From contig DLRK01000138.1 of the NCBI GenBank assembly GCA_002501065.1, positions 1 through 22,718 of the forward strand: a stretch of 22,718 bases of DNA. Direction: 5' to 3'. The position numbers and the translations under genes are program-made. The notes under the pieces are model-generated. The model had not been told where the DNA came from, did no database searches, and saw only the letters and a program-made list of their open reading frames with translations. The stretch is from Akkermansiaceae bacterium UBA7890. Lineage in GTDB: Bacteria > Verrucomicrobiota > Verrucomicrobiia > Verrucomicrobiales > Akkermansiaceae. Numbering within the stretch: position 1 is the stretch's first letter; every line of letters starts with the position of its first letter. Of this stretch, positions 16,001-22,718 are shown piece by piece.

Positions 16001-17173
16001 TCACCAGGCTTGGTGGTACAGTTGGATGATTTCTTCCACGGTGGGAACCCGCGGATTGTTGGCGGGACTTCCGGATGCCAGAGCGTCGGCCGACATCTTC
16101 TCCACGGTTCCTTCGAATTTTTCGCGCGTGACTCCGCGGCAATCCCGCAACCGGGGCAGTTCCAGAGATTGATTGAGCTCTTCCAGCCAGGCAACAAGTC
16201 TTCCGGCTGCGACAGAGTCGCTATGGTCCGAACCGGCGCAGCCAACATGCCGGGCGGCGGCGGCATAACGATCCACCGCTCCGGGAATGGAGAAGCGGGT
16301 GACCGTGGGCAGGAGGATGGCATTGGAAAGCCCGTGCGGAACATGAAACACCGCCCCGATCGGCCGACTCATCCCGTGCACAAGGCAGACGCTGCTATTG
16401 GAGAAGGCCATGCCACCCTGAAACGATGCCAGCATCATTCCTGCACGGGCCGCACAGTCATCGGCTTGATTCCACGCAGCTTGCAGATGGGTTGCGACCA
16501 GTTTCAGACAAGACAAGGCAATCGGATCGGTCTGGGCGTTGGCCTTCCTGGAAACAAACGCTTCGAGACCGTGCGTGAAGGTGTCCACCCCCACCGCCGC
16601 CGTGAGCAGACGCGGCATCGTCATGGTCAATTCATAATCGACGACTGCAACACGCGGCTGCAACGACACGCTGAGCATCATCATCTTCACATCGTTGCTC
16701 GTGTCGGTGATCACCGCGACTTTCGTGGCCTCACTGCCGGTGCCTGCGGTGGTGGGCACCGCCACCAGTGGCAACCCCGGATTCCTGATCTTATGCAGGC
16801 CCTTGAAGCCCGAAAGTGGCCCCTCATTGGTAGGCACGACGCTGATCACCTTGGCGGTGTCAATCGGCGACCCGCCACCAACCGCCACGATGAGATCCGC
16901 CTCGTGCGACCGGAGAGCCTCCACCCCGGCGGTGACATTCCGGTCGGTTGGATCTGGTTGGACATCGGAAAAGACCGCGGTGGGCAGACCGGCGGTTTCC
17001 AGACTCGATGCGACCGTGTCCGCAATCCCGAGCTCGACCACGCCGGGATCAGTGACCAGGAGAACCCGTTTGGCTCCCAGGCAGGCAACCAGATCGGGCA
17101 GTTCTTTCACCACCCCGCCCCCAATCAGGGCACTGGAGGCGGCATCGAAACGAAATGAAGATGTCTCTTTCAT
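16001..17173 (-). CDS. Iron-containing (group III) alcohol dehydrogenase
   Basis: This 390-residue NAD(P)-dependent metal alcohol dehydrogenase shows the nucleotide motif GGGSPIDTAK at 99-108, PTTAGTGSEAT at 140-150, and the metal ligands D197 and H201 (DTFTH), H266 (VHGMSRP) and H280 (HVPHG). The ATG at 17173 gives the usual N-terminus; earlier in-frame starts at 17230 and 17260 add an unlike segment. Family members reduce lactaldehyde or oxidise 1,3-propanediol, 3- or 4-hydroxy acids and similar compounds, so the substrate is open. It is divergent from mmsA and leads directly into prpB. A role producing the aldehyde or semialdehyde used by MmsA, or making propanediol from lactaldehyde, is inference. 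No strong ribosome site is visible, and an FNR-like palindrome lies 7 bases upstream of the ATG. Confidence 0.88.
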   Translation of the reverse strand: MKETSSFRFDAASSALIGGGVVKELPDLVACLGAKRVLLVTDPGVVELGIADTVASSLETAGLPTAVFSDVQPDPTDRNVTAGVEALRSHEADLIVAVGGGSPIDTAKVISVVPTNEGPLSGFKGLHKIRNPGLPLVAVPTTAGTGSEATKVAVITDTSNDVKMMMLSVSLQPRVAVVDYELTMTMPRLLTAAVGVDTFTHGLEAFVSRKANAQTDPIALSCLKLVATHLQAAWNQADDCAARAGMMLASFQGGMAFSNSSVCLVHGMSRPIGAVFHVPHGLSNAILLPTVTRFSIPGAVDRYAAAARHVGCAGSDHSDSVAAGRLVAWLEELNQSLELPRLRDCRGVTREKFEGTVEKMSADALASGSPANNPRVPTVEEIIQLYHQAW

Positions 17174-17180
17174 GACAAAG

Positions 17181-17194
17181 TTGATCGAAGTCAA
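17181..17194. promoter_or_regulatory. Candidate CRP/FNR-family operator in the divergent ADH/mmsA region (TTGATCGAAGTCAA)
   Basis: This is a one-mismatch copy of TTGAT-N4-ATCAA, like the site at 10031. It lies 7 bases before the alcohol dehydrogenase ATG and 71 bases before the preferred mmsA GTG. It could therefore activate mmsA while blocking the dehydrogenase leader, or serve both. A second, partial TTGACATTCGA at 17224 in the same gap reads like an imperfect inverted copy. Confidence 0.45.
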
Positions 17195-17265
17195 TGGAGG
17201 TGCACCGAGGAAGGACCACGGGATTGACATTCGACTCGGTGGCGGTCGGTCTGAGGCCACTTACC

Positions 17266-18735
17266 GTGAAGGAACCCGCAGAATTCACTGCTCCGCACGA
17301 GGGCAGAAACCAGGACATTGATCCGGCGACCGGGGCCCGCGTGATCCCCGTGATCTCCCCGGTCGATGGCTCTCCACTGAGTGCCATTACGGTCGCCGAC
17401 GCTGATTCCATCGACCAGGCCGTCAAACAGGCAGCCACCGCATTCGAATCGTGGGGCGAAACCCCGGCGAAGGAACGAGTGCAACCGCTTTACCGGTTCA
17501 AGCAGTTGATGGAGGACAACATCGCGGAGTTGGCGGCGGGCGTTACCGCCGAAAACGGCAAAACGCCGGACGAGTCGGAGGCCGGCATTCGCAAGGGCCT
17601 GGAAGTAGTCGAAAACGCCTGCGCCCTGCCCTTCATCGAAAAGGGTGGATTGCAGGAAGTCAGCCCCGGTGTCGATTGCCACATCCGCCGCTTGCCACTG
17701 GGTGTCGTGGCCGGCATCACCCCCTTCAATTTCCCGGCCATGGTCCCCATGTGGATGTTTCCGCTGGCCATCGCGACGGGGAACACCTTCATCCTGAAAC
17801 CCTCCGAACAGACGCCGCTGACTCCGCTCCGCATGCGCGACTTGCTGGCCGAGGCAGGACTGCCGGATGATGTCTTTCAGGTCGTACAGGGCGACCGGTC
17901 CACGGTGGAAGCGATGCTGGACCACTCCGGAATTGCGGCCGCCGCATTCGTGGGATCCACCGCGGTGGGCAAACAGGTTTATTCGCGCGGAATCGGCGCG
18001 GGTAAACGCATGCTGGCCCTGGGAGGGGCGAAAAACCACCTCGTGGTTGTCCCCGACGCCGATGTGGAATTGACCGCCAGGAACGTTACCTCCTCCGTCA
18101 CCGGTTGCGCCGGGCAACGCTGCATGGCCGCCAGCGTGCTGGTCACGGTGGGCGATTGCTCCGACGTCATGGACGCAATCGAAACGGAAATGCGTCAGGT
18201 GGTGGCTGGCAGGAACATGGGAGCCATCATCAGCCAGTCCGCCAAGGAACGTATCGAAGGATATATCGACCGGGCCGAGTCTGCCGGCGCTCGCATCACG
18301 GTGGACGGGCGGGGAGTCTCGGTGGCGGACCGGGAGGGCGGTTTTTACGTCGGTTCCACCATCATCGATGGCGTCGCGGTCGGCCACGAGTGCGCTGGTG
18401 AGGAGATCTTCGGCCCGGTTCTGACCGTCCTGCATGTCGACACCCTGGAGGAGGCCATCGCGATCGAGAATACCAACCGATACGGCAACGCTGCCGTCAT
18501 CTACACCACCAACGGCGCGACTGCGCGCCACTTCGAGCAGCAGGCAAGCGCCGGAATGATTGGCATCAACATCGGCGTGCCGGTTCCCCGTGAGCCCTAC
18601 TCCTTCGGCGGTTGGAACGACTCCCGCTTCGGCGCCGGTGACATCACCGGAGAAGACGGCATCGCCTTCTGGACCAAGACCAGGAAGGTCACCCAGAAAT
18701 GGACGCCCGGCGCAGCTCGAAACTGGATGTCGTAG
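17266..18735 (+). CDS. mmsA: CoA-acylating methylmalonate-semialdehyde dehydrogenase
   Basis: This aldehyde dehydrogenase of the MmsA/IolA branch converts methylmalonate semialdehyde to propionyl-CoA (or malonate semialdehyde to acetyl-CoA) with NAD and CoA. Seen are ITPFNFPAMVP, FVGSTAVGK, LGGAKNH (where most ALDHs have the catalytic Glu region), the nucleophile C286 in GCAGQRCMAAS, and the diagnostic C-terminal INIGVPVPREPYSFGGW. The GTG at 17266 is preferred: GAGG sits 9 bases upstream and the length (489) fits. An ATG at 17194 adds 24 unlike residues and overlaps the FNR-like box. The N-terminal 30 residues lack the usual I-N-G-x-W strand. It is divergent from the alcohol dehydrogenase and beside prpBCDE, so propionyl-CoA is the probable product. 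Use on propionaldehyde is possible. Confidence 0.92.
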   Translation: MKEPAEFTAPHEGRNQDIDPATGARVIPVISPVDGSPLSAITVADADSIDQAVKQAATAFESWGETPAKERVQPLYRFKQLMEDNIAELAAGVTAENGKTPDESEAGIRKGLEVVENACALPFIEKGGLQEVSPGVDCHIRRLPLGVVAGITPFNFPAMVPMWMFPLAIATGNTFILKPSEQTPLTPLRMRDLLAEAGLPDDVFQVVQGDRSTVEAMLDHSGIAAAAFVGSTAVGKQVYSRGIGAGKRMLALGGAKNHLVVVPDADVELTARNVTSSVTGCAGQRCMAASVLVTVGDCSDVMDAIETEMRQVVAGRNMGAIISQSAKERIEGYIDRAESAGARITVDGRGVSVADREGGFYVGSTIIDGVAVGHECAGEEIFGPVLTVLHVDTLEEAIAIENTNRYGNAAVIYTTNGATARHFEQQASAGMIGINIGVPVPREPYSFGGWNDSRFGAGDITGEDGIAFWTKTRKVTQKWTPGAARNWMS

Positions 18736-18752
18736 GAACATGATGTCCAGCA

Positions 18753-19856
18753 TCAGGGTCTGCTCCCGTCCTTGCCGGCTTCCGTGGCGGCCGTTTCCTT
18801 GGAGGCGGCCTCCATGCGTTGTCCCATGGCCAGGACGCACACGCCTAGAACCAGAACTGCGATTCCGGCCTTGATCCAGTTCACACTCTGCCGGCTTGCA
18901 CCTTTCCATTCCTTGGTGATGAACCCGTTGACGTTGCCGACGATGATGGCAAACGACATGAACACGGCATAGCCGATGCCAACCCCCAGATCGCCCAATT
19001 TGGAAGCCCCCACGCCGAAACAGAGGATCGCCCCGTCGTGAAGACAGGCCATGACGAGAGCGATGAAAAGAACCCTCCTGATGCCGCGGCCGGTCAGCGA
19101 CTTCCAGGTCCTGTTCTTCGAGAGCTTGAAAATGCAATAGCCGCAGGCGGAGACCGAGCCACCCCAGAGGATCAGGGCGGAGACCACGAAGGAGGCCCGC
19201 CACGGCGGATTGTGGTGGGGCTCGCCGGTGGCGATCTCGCTGATCTGCCCGCCATAGCTGAAGGCGATGCCGTAGCACGCGCAGAGAATGCCGGAAACAA
19301 AGGCGATGATCATCCCCTTCCGAATCGTTCCGCTGTCTGCCCTGGTGCGGGCCTCACTCTGCGCGGAACCTCCCTCCTGGCTGCGCGTCTTCAGGACGCC
19401 GGCGCGCCCGCTGACCACCACCCCGAGCAGGCAGATTGCCACGCCCGCCATGATGACGTAGCCGTGAGACGTCAGGACTTGATCGGGATGATGGATGATC
19501 ATCGGTCCCATGCTGCCCACCGCAATCTGCGCTCCATAATTGAGTGCGTAGGCCAGGGAAAGGCCGATGAAGGCGAAGCTCAGGCCGAGCGTCATCGAGC
19601 CGAGCCCCCAGAGAAAACCGAAGAGGATCGGCCCGGCGATTGCCGCCATGCCGGCCTCACGGCAGGTGGCGAAAAGCCCCTCCGCCACGAACGGAAAAAC
19701 CGTCACGGGAAGAAGAATGGTGACGAAAAAAAAGAAGGGGCCCCAGAGAGTTTCCCACGGGGTCTCCTTCTTGACGAACTTGCTTGGCAGCCCGAACGAC
19801 CCGCCGCAGACGGCGCCGAGCAGCAGTAAGGCAAGGCCAATGATCGTGGTTCCCAT
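18753..19856 (-). CDS. rhaT: RhaT-family L-rhamnose/H+ symporter
   Basis: This 367-residue inner-membrane protein has about ten hydrophobic segments, from MGTTIIGLALLLLGAVCGGSFGLP to a last helix near 325-345. The RhaT-type start (G-S-F-x-x-P followed by W-E-T-x-W) and the central charged loop after helix five are visible. RhaT imports L-rhamnose or L-lyxose with protons; some members in PVC genomes may carry other deoxy sugars. The C-terminal tail (SKETAATEAGKDGSRP) is hydrophilic. The ATG at 19856 is preceded by AGGA with an 8-base spacer. It is the last gene of the kinase-gldA-lipoprotein-rhaT run and converges on mmsA with 17 bases between. Family assignment is good; sugar specificity is inferred from the name family only. 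Confidence 0.88.
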   Translation of the reverse strand: MGTTIIGLALLLLGAVCGGSFGLPSKFVKKETPWETLWGPFFFFVTILLPVTVFPFVAEGLFATCREAGMAAIAGPILFGFLWGLGSMTLGLSFAFIGLSLAYALNYGAQIAVGSMGPMIIHHPDQVLTSHGYVIMAGVAICLLGVVVSGRAGVLKTRSQEGGSAQSEARTRADSGTIRKGMIIAFVSGILCACYGIAFSYGGQISEIATGEPHHNPPWRASFVVSALILWGGSVSACGYCIFKLSKNRTWKSLTGRGIRRVLFIALVMACLHDGAILCFGVGASKLGDLGVGIGYAVFMSFAIIVGNVNGFITKEWKGASRQSVNWIKAGIAVLVLGVCVLAMGQRMEAASKETAATEAGKDGSRP

Positions 19857-19919
19857 GGTCGAATTCCTGTTTGAAGTGTCTGCCGGGAGGGCGGAGAAAA
19901 TGCGGGCCGGTCCGGTCTC

Positions 19920-21134
19920 CTAGTCGAGCTTGATCACCGAGATGGTGTAGGGCTTGTCAAACGTCGTGTTGACCCCTCCCGGGACCGGAAAGTCCATGTT
20001 GGTGACGATGAGTTCGTTGCCGCGCAGCACCACTTCGTTGGGCTGATCGAGCCGTCCACCGCTCCCGTCGTTTTCCTCATCCACCGCCAGGGTCTGCACC
20101 GAGCCGTCCGGGGAGACGATCTGAACCGCGTTGGCCAGCGAGTCGGCCACGTAGATCCTGTCGCTCTTCAAGTCGCAGAAGATTCCATCGCACGACTTCA
20201 TGAAGGGCGCCTTGGCGAAAATCGATGTTTCCGCCGGGTTTCCGTCCTTGTCAAACTCGGTCCGGTGCAGCGTGCCATCGGCGAAATTGCCGCAGTAGAG
20301 ATTACCCTTGCTGTCGAAGGTGAGGCCATCGGCGCCAAAGCCTACATCAGGGTTGAAGGTCTTGATGGTGGCCACGAGATGAGGATCGTCCAGGAGCGGA
20401 GTCTTGAGCACGGTGCCTTCCTCCGTCAGCTTGACGCGAAAGATGCCGCTGATGAGTGGTTTCGAAGGATCGGGTCTCGGCACCATGCTGGTGTCGCTGA
20501 CGTAAAGATAGCCATCCCGGACAATCACCGCGTTGGCCACCACCATGCCCTCGATCAGGACCACGGGATCGCCGGCCGGATCATAGTTTTCGTCCAGGGG
20601 AATGCGCAGCACGCGCGAGTTGTTGCCCGGGTTTTCCGTATTGGCGAACCACTGCAGGTCGGTGAGGTAGAGATTCTTACCCTCCGGATCGATACAGATC
20701 CCGAAGGGGAATGCCTTGCCGGTGACAGGATGCGCTGGAGGATCATAGTACTTCACGATCTGGTTGTCCCTGGTGATCTTCACCAGCACCGGGGGCGGAT
20801 CCTGCTTCGATTTGTCCTCGGCCGCCATGAAGCTGTTGACATTGGGAACCGCCACAATCACCTCCCCATTGGGCAGCAGACACATCCCGTCCGGCGTGTC
20901 ATATTGATCGGGCAATTCCACCAGGAGTTCGGCTTTCTTCAACGGCTTCGAGGGATCGCCGGCATTGCCTCCGTCCTCCGTCTCGGTCTCTGCTTTCTTC
21001 AACGGCTTCGAAGGATCGCCGGCATTGCCTCTGTCCTCCGGCTCGGTCTCTGAACAGCCGGCGAAGATTACGGCGGCAAGGATCACCGGAATGAAACCGG
21101 CAAGGCACTTTGGATTAAGGTTAATCGGCTTCAT
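19920..21134 (-). CDS. SMP-30/NHL-like beta-propeller lipoprotein
   Basis: This 404-residue exported protein has a lipoprotein signal (hydrophobic core AVIFAGC, C27, with Phe instead of the usual Leu at -3). Next is a linker with two tandem 20-residue units containing GDPSKPLKKAE. The rest is a propeller of the SMP-30/gluconolactonase or NHL type, with blades marked by TPDGMCLLPNGEVIVA, FPFGICIDPEGKNLYLTD, GADGLTFDSKGNLYCGNF and CDGIFCDLKSDRIYVAD. Related proteins hydrolyse sugar lactones or bind ligands; metal ligands were not verified, so activity is uncertain. Membrane-anchored placement between a kinase/gldA pair and a sugar importer suggests a periplasmic step in sugar handling. The ATG at 21134 has no clear Shine-Dalgarno sequence. 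rhaT follows 63 bases later. Confidence 0.8.
   Translation of the reverse strand: MKPINLNPKCLAGFIPVILAAVIFAGCSETEPEDRGNAGDPSKPLKKAETETEDGGNAGDPSKPLKKAELLVELPDQYDTPDGMCLLPNGEVIVAVPNVNSFMAAEDKSKQDPPPVLVKITRDNQIVKYYDPPAHPVTGKAFPFGICIDPEGKNLYLTDLQWFANTENPGNNSRVLRIPLDENYDPAGDPVVLIEGMVVANAVIVRDGYLYVSDTSMVPRPDPSKPLISGIFRVKLTEEGTVLKTPLLDDPHLVATIKTFNPDVGFGADGLTFDSKGNLYCGNFADGTLHRTEFDKDGNPAETSIFAKAPFMKSCDGIFCDLKSDRIYVADSLANAVQIVSPDGSVQTLAVDEENDGSGGRLDQPNEVVLRGNELIVTNMDFPVPGGVNTTFDKPYTISVIKLD
20932..21051. repeat. Tandem duplication, 2 x 60 bp, in the lipoprotein linker
   Basis: Copy one is 20932-20991 and copy two is 20992-21051, in direct head-to-tail order and in frame, with about three mismatches. 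Each copy encodes 20 residues of the post-lipobox linker (TExEDxGNAGDPSKPLKKAE). This is a recent in-frame duplication that lengthens the spacer between the membrane anchor and the propeller. Confidence 0.9.
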
Positions 21135-21179
21135 TGGTCTTGTCTGGTTCGGGATTGGAGTGATGGGAGGCGGAGAAAA

Positions 21180-22310
21180 TCATCCGGCGGGTGTGGATTG
21201 TGATCGCCCCGCCGCGGTCAACCGTTCGCACCCGAGTCGGTCAGCAGCCAGCATGGCGTCCACCACGCCGTCGGAAGTGATCTCAAAACAATGGTTCGCA
21301 CAGAGGGAACCATCCCCGGCACAAATATCGCCCACCGCCTGCAGGTCGTCCCGGGTCACCTTTCCGATATTCAGCTCGGCAAAGGTCACCGGCAAACCGA
21401 CCGCGATGAAGAAGTCATAGATGGCATACATCTCCTCCACATCGGTGTCTTCGTCGAGGCAGAGCTGAGTGATGACACCGAAGCTCACCTTCTCGCCGTG
21501 CATGATGTCTTTGCACTCCGGAAAATTGGAGAGGAGATTGGCCACCATGTGAGCGGTGGCCAGACCGCCACTTTCAAAGCCCAGCCCGGAATGGAGGACA
21601 TTGGTTTCGATGATCTTCTCAACCGCCGGGGTGAGAAGCTGATGTTCCACCGCCCTCTTGGCCTCGAGGCCGTATTCCATGAGATTGTCGTAGGCGAGGC
21701 GGGCGAGGGTCATGGCCGCGACAGTTGACACTCCGCCGCCCAGGTTGATGGCCCGGGTTTTGTAGGCGGCCTCGGCTTCCACCCAGGTGGCCAGGGCATC
21801 GCCCATCCCGGACGCGAAGGCGCGGACCGGTCCGTGGGCCACGACAAGTGAATCGACGAGGACGACGTCCGGATTAAACGGCCAGCATTCGAAACCTTCG
21901 AAGTTTCCCTCCTCATCGTACCACACCGTGGCCGCACTGGTAGGGGTGTCGTTGGAGGCGATGGTCGGGCATGTGATCATCTTGGTTCCCGCTTCGACTG
22001 CGGCCGCCTTGGCGGTATCGAGCGCCTTGCCCCCGCCCGCTCCGATCATCACGTCCGCCCCGCTCTCCTTTGCGGCGGTGGCGACCCGCGAAGCTTCCGC
22101 CCTGGTCGATTCTCCCCGGAATTCGACTTCGGAGAGGGGCAGGTCGGCCCGCTCGAGGCTGGCACGCACCGTTTCGCCGATGACCCCCCTGATGCCGGGG
22201 GACCAGAGGATGATCGGCTTCTCGCCGAGCATCTTGACGTAATCACCAAGTTCGTTGAGCACTCCGCGGCCTTGCACGTACTTGTTCGGGGTAATGAGGA
22301 CGGTTTTCAT
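21180..22310 (-). CDS. gldA: Glycerol dehydrogenase (GldA-type)
   Basis: This 376-residue NAD-dependent polyol dehydrogenase of the iron/zinc group shows GAGGGKALDTAK at 90-101 for NAD, ASNDTPTSA at 118-126, and the zinc ligands D171 (GMGDALA), H254 (ATAHMVANL) and H271 (MHGEKVSFG), at the positions found in characterised glycerol dehydrogenases. The expected reaction is glycerol to dihydroxyacetone, and family members also act on 1,2-propanediol and related diols. The ATG at 22310 follows the kinase stop by 12 bases, so the two are likely one operon. The ribosome site is weak. Given the RhaT transporter and C3 acyl-CoA genes nearby, a role on a sugar-derived triose or propanediol is plausible, but this is inference. 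Confidence 0.92.
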   Translation of the reverse strand: MKTVLITPNKYVQGRGVLNELGDYVKMLGEKPIILWSPGIRGVIGETVRASLERADLPLSEVEFRGESTRAEASRVATAAKESGADVMIGAGGGKALDTAKAAAVEAGTKMITCPTIASNDTPTSAATVWYDEEGNFEGFECWPFNPDVVLVDSLVVAHGPVRAFASGMGDALATWVEAEAAYKTRAINLGGGVSTVAAMTLARLAYDNLMEYGLEAKRAVEHQLLTPAVEKIIETNVLHSGLGFESGGLATAHMVANLLSNFPECKDIMHGEKVSFGVITQLCLDEDTDVEEMYAIYDFFIAVGLPVTFAELNIGKVTRDDLQAVGDICAGDGSLCANHCFEITSDGVVDAMLAADRLGCERLTAAGRSQSTPAG

Positions 22311-22322
22311 GGAAGCCGGATT

Positions 22323-22718
22323 CTACGGTTTTTCTGTGGTTTGTGTGATCTGGGAGTTGAGATCCTTCAGGGCCGGATAGAGCTGTTCGAATACCGGGTA
22401 GCCGTCCCGATAACGTTCGTTCATTTTCAGGTCCGGTTCGTAGACCTCGCCCGGCCTGGAGACCTGATCAAAAGCCTCCTGTTCATTCTTGTAGAGGCCC
22501 ACCCCGATACCGGCCAGGAGGGCTGCGCCGAGCGGGGTGGCCTCTTCCAACGGGGGAACCTCCAGTGGCAAACCGGCCATGTCGGCTTTGTTCTGCATGG
22601 CAAACCGGTTTCGCGTGCCCCCGCCCACCGAGACGATCCTGTCGGTCGGAAGGTCCAGGCCGGATTTGAGGTTCTCGAGGATTTGCACGAATTGGTAATT
22701 GAGACCTTCAATCAACGA
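22323..22718 (-). CDS. FGGY-family carbohydrate kinase, C-terminal part; 5' end outside the window
   Basis: The frame is open to the right edge and shows 131 codons of the C-terminal FGGY_C actin-like domain: IEGLNYQFVQILENL, then RIVSVGGGTRNRF (the adenosine-binding glycine motif), the AGLPLEVPPLEEATPLGAALLAG helix and the final helix with YPALKDL. FGGY kinases phosphorylate glycerol, xylulose, rhamnulose, fuculose and related sugars. The substrate-binding N-terminal half lies outside the window, so the sugar cannot be assigned. It precedes gldA by 12 bases and is the first visible gene of the rhaT-containing run. Confidence 0.88.
   Translation of the reverse strand, partial: SLIEGLNYQFVQILENLKSGLDLPTDRIVSVGGGTRNRFAMQNKADMAGLPLEVPPLEEATPLGAALLAGIGVGLYKNEQEAFDQVSRPGEVYEPDLKMNERYRDGYPVFEQLYPALKDLNSQITQTTEKP

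Noticed and set aside
15889..16344. N-terminal extension of prpB
   Set aside because: It overlaps the alcohol dehydrogenase gene and would make PrpB about 150 residues too long; the GTG at 15888 has a strong GGAGG.
17191..19278. A 695-codon open frame on the minus strand opposite mmsA
   Set aside because: It is antisense to a clear mmsA gene and runs into rhaT in another frame; the composition (His/Arg/Gly/Asp-rich) is that of a GC-rich shadow frame, with no domain pattern.

Overview
This window is GC-rich and almost fully coding. It looks like a Gram-negative bacterium of the PVC type (Planctomycetota, Verrucomicrobiota, Lentisphaerota or a relative). The reasons are a discoidin-domain protein fused to an HZS-alpha-like multiheme region, a Tat-exported Gfo/Idh/MocA oxidoreductase, a DUF6807 (PmoA-like) protein, a lipoprotein beta-propeller and weak Shine-Dalgarno sequences. 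No rRNA, tRNA, insertion sequence or CRISPR array was seen.

Left part, minus strand (1-9035). In transcription order it holds a DUF6807 secreted protein whose signal peptide runs upstream of any canonical start codon, a Tat Gfo/Idh/MocA oxidoreductase, a probable outer-membrane beta-barrel gene interrupted by an in-frame TGA, a 992-residue tri-heme HZS-alpha-like protein, a fused MetV-MetF methylenetetrahydrofolate reductase, and a methyltetrahydrofolate:corrinoid methyltransferase that leaves the window at base 1. The last two genes form a folate C1 (methyl) module.

Middle part, plus strand (9323-10452). It holds a Tat-exported cupin protein and a small NTF2/SnoaL-like protein.

Right part (10483-22718). 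The genes for the methylcitrate route of propionyl-CoA, prpB-prpC-prpD-prpE, lie tightly packed on the minus strand behind an iron-dependent alcohol dehydrogenase. A methylmalonate-semialdehyde dehydrogenase (MmsA type, which forms an acyl-CoA) is divergent from that dehydrogenase. Convergent with mmsA is a minus-strand run: FGGY sugar kinase (partial), glycerol-dehydrogenase-like GldA, SMP-30/NHL-like lipoprotein and a RhaT-type L-rhamnose/H+ symporter. Together these suggest sugar or polyol uptake and oxidation leading to a C3 acyl-CoA, with the methylcitrate cycle turning propionyl-CoA into pyruvate and succinate. A methylcitrate-to-methylisocitrate aconitase is not in the window.

The most notable regulatory signal is a 14-bp palindrome TTGAY-N4-RTCAA. 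By eye it occurs three times, always between genes (6260, 10031, 17181), with a fourth imperfect copy at 9137. It resembles CRP/FNR/DNR-family sites and may tie the alcohol dehydrogenase/mmsA pair, the small plus-strand genes and the barrel gene into one regulon.
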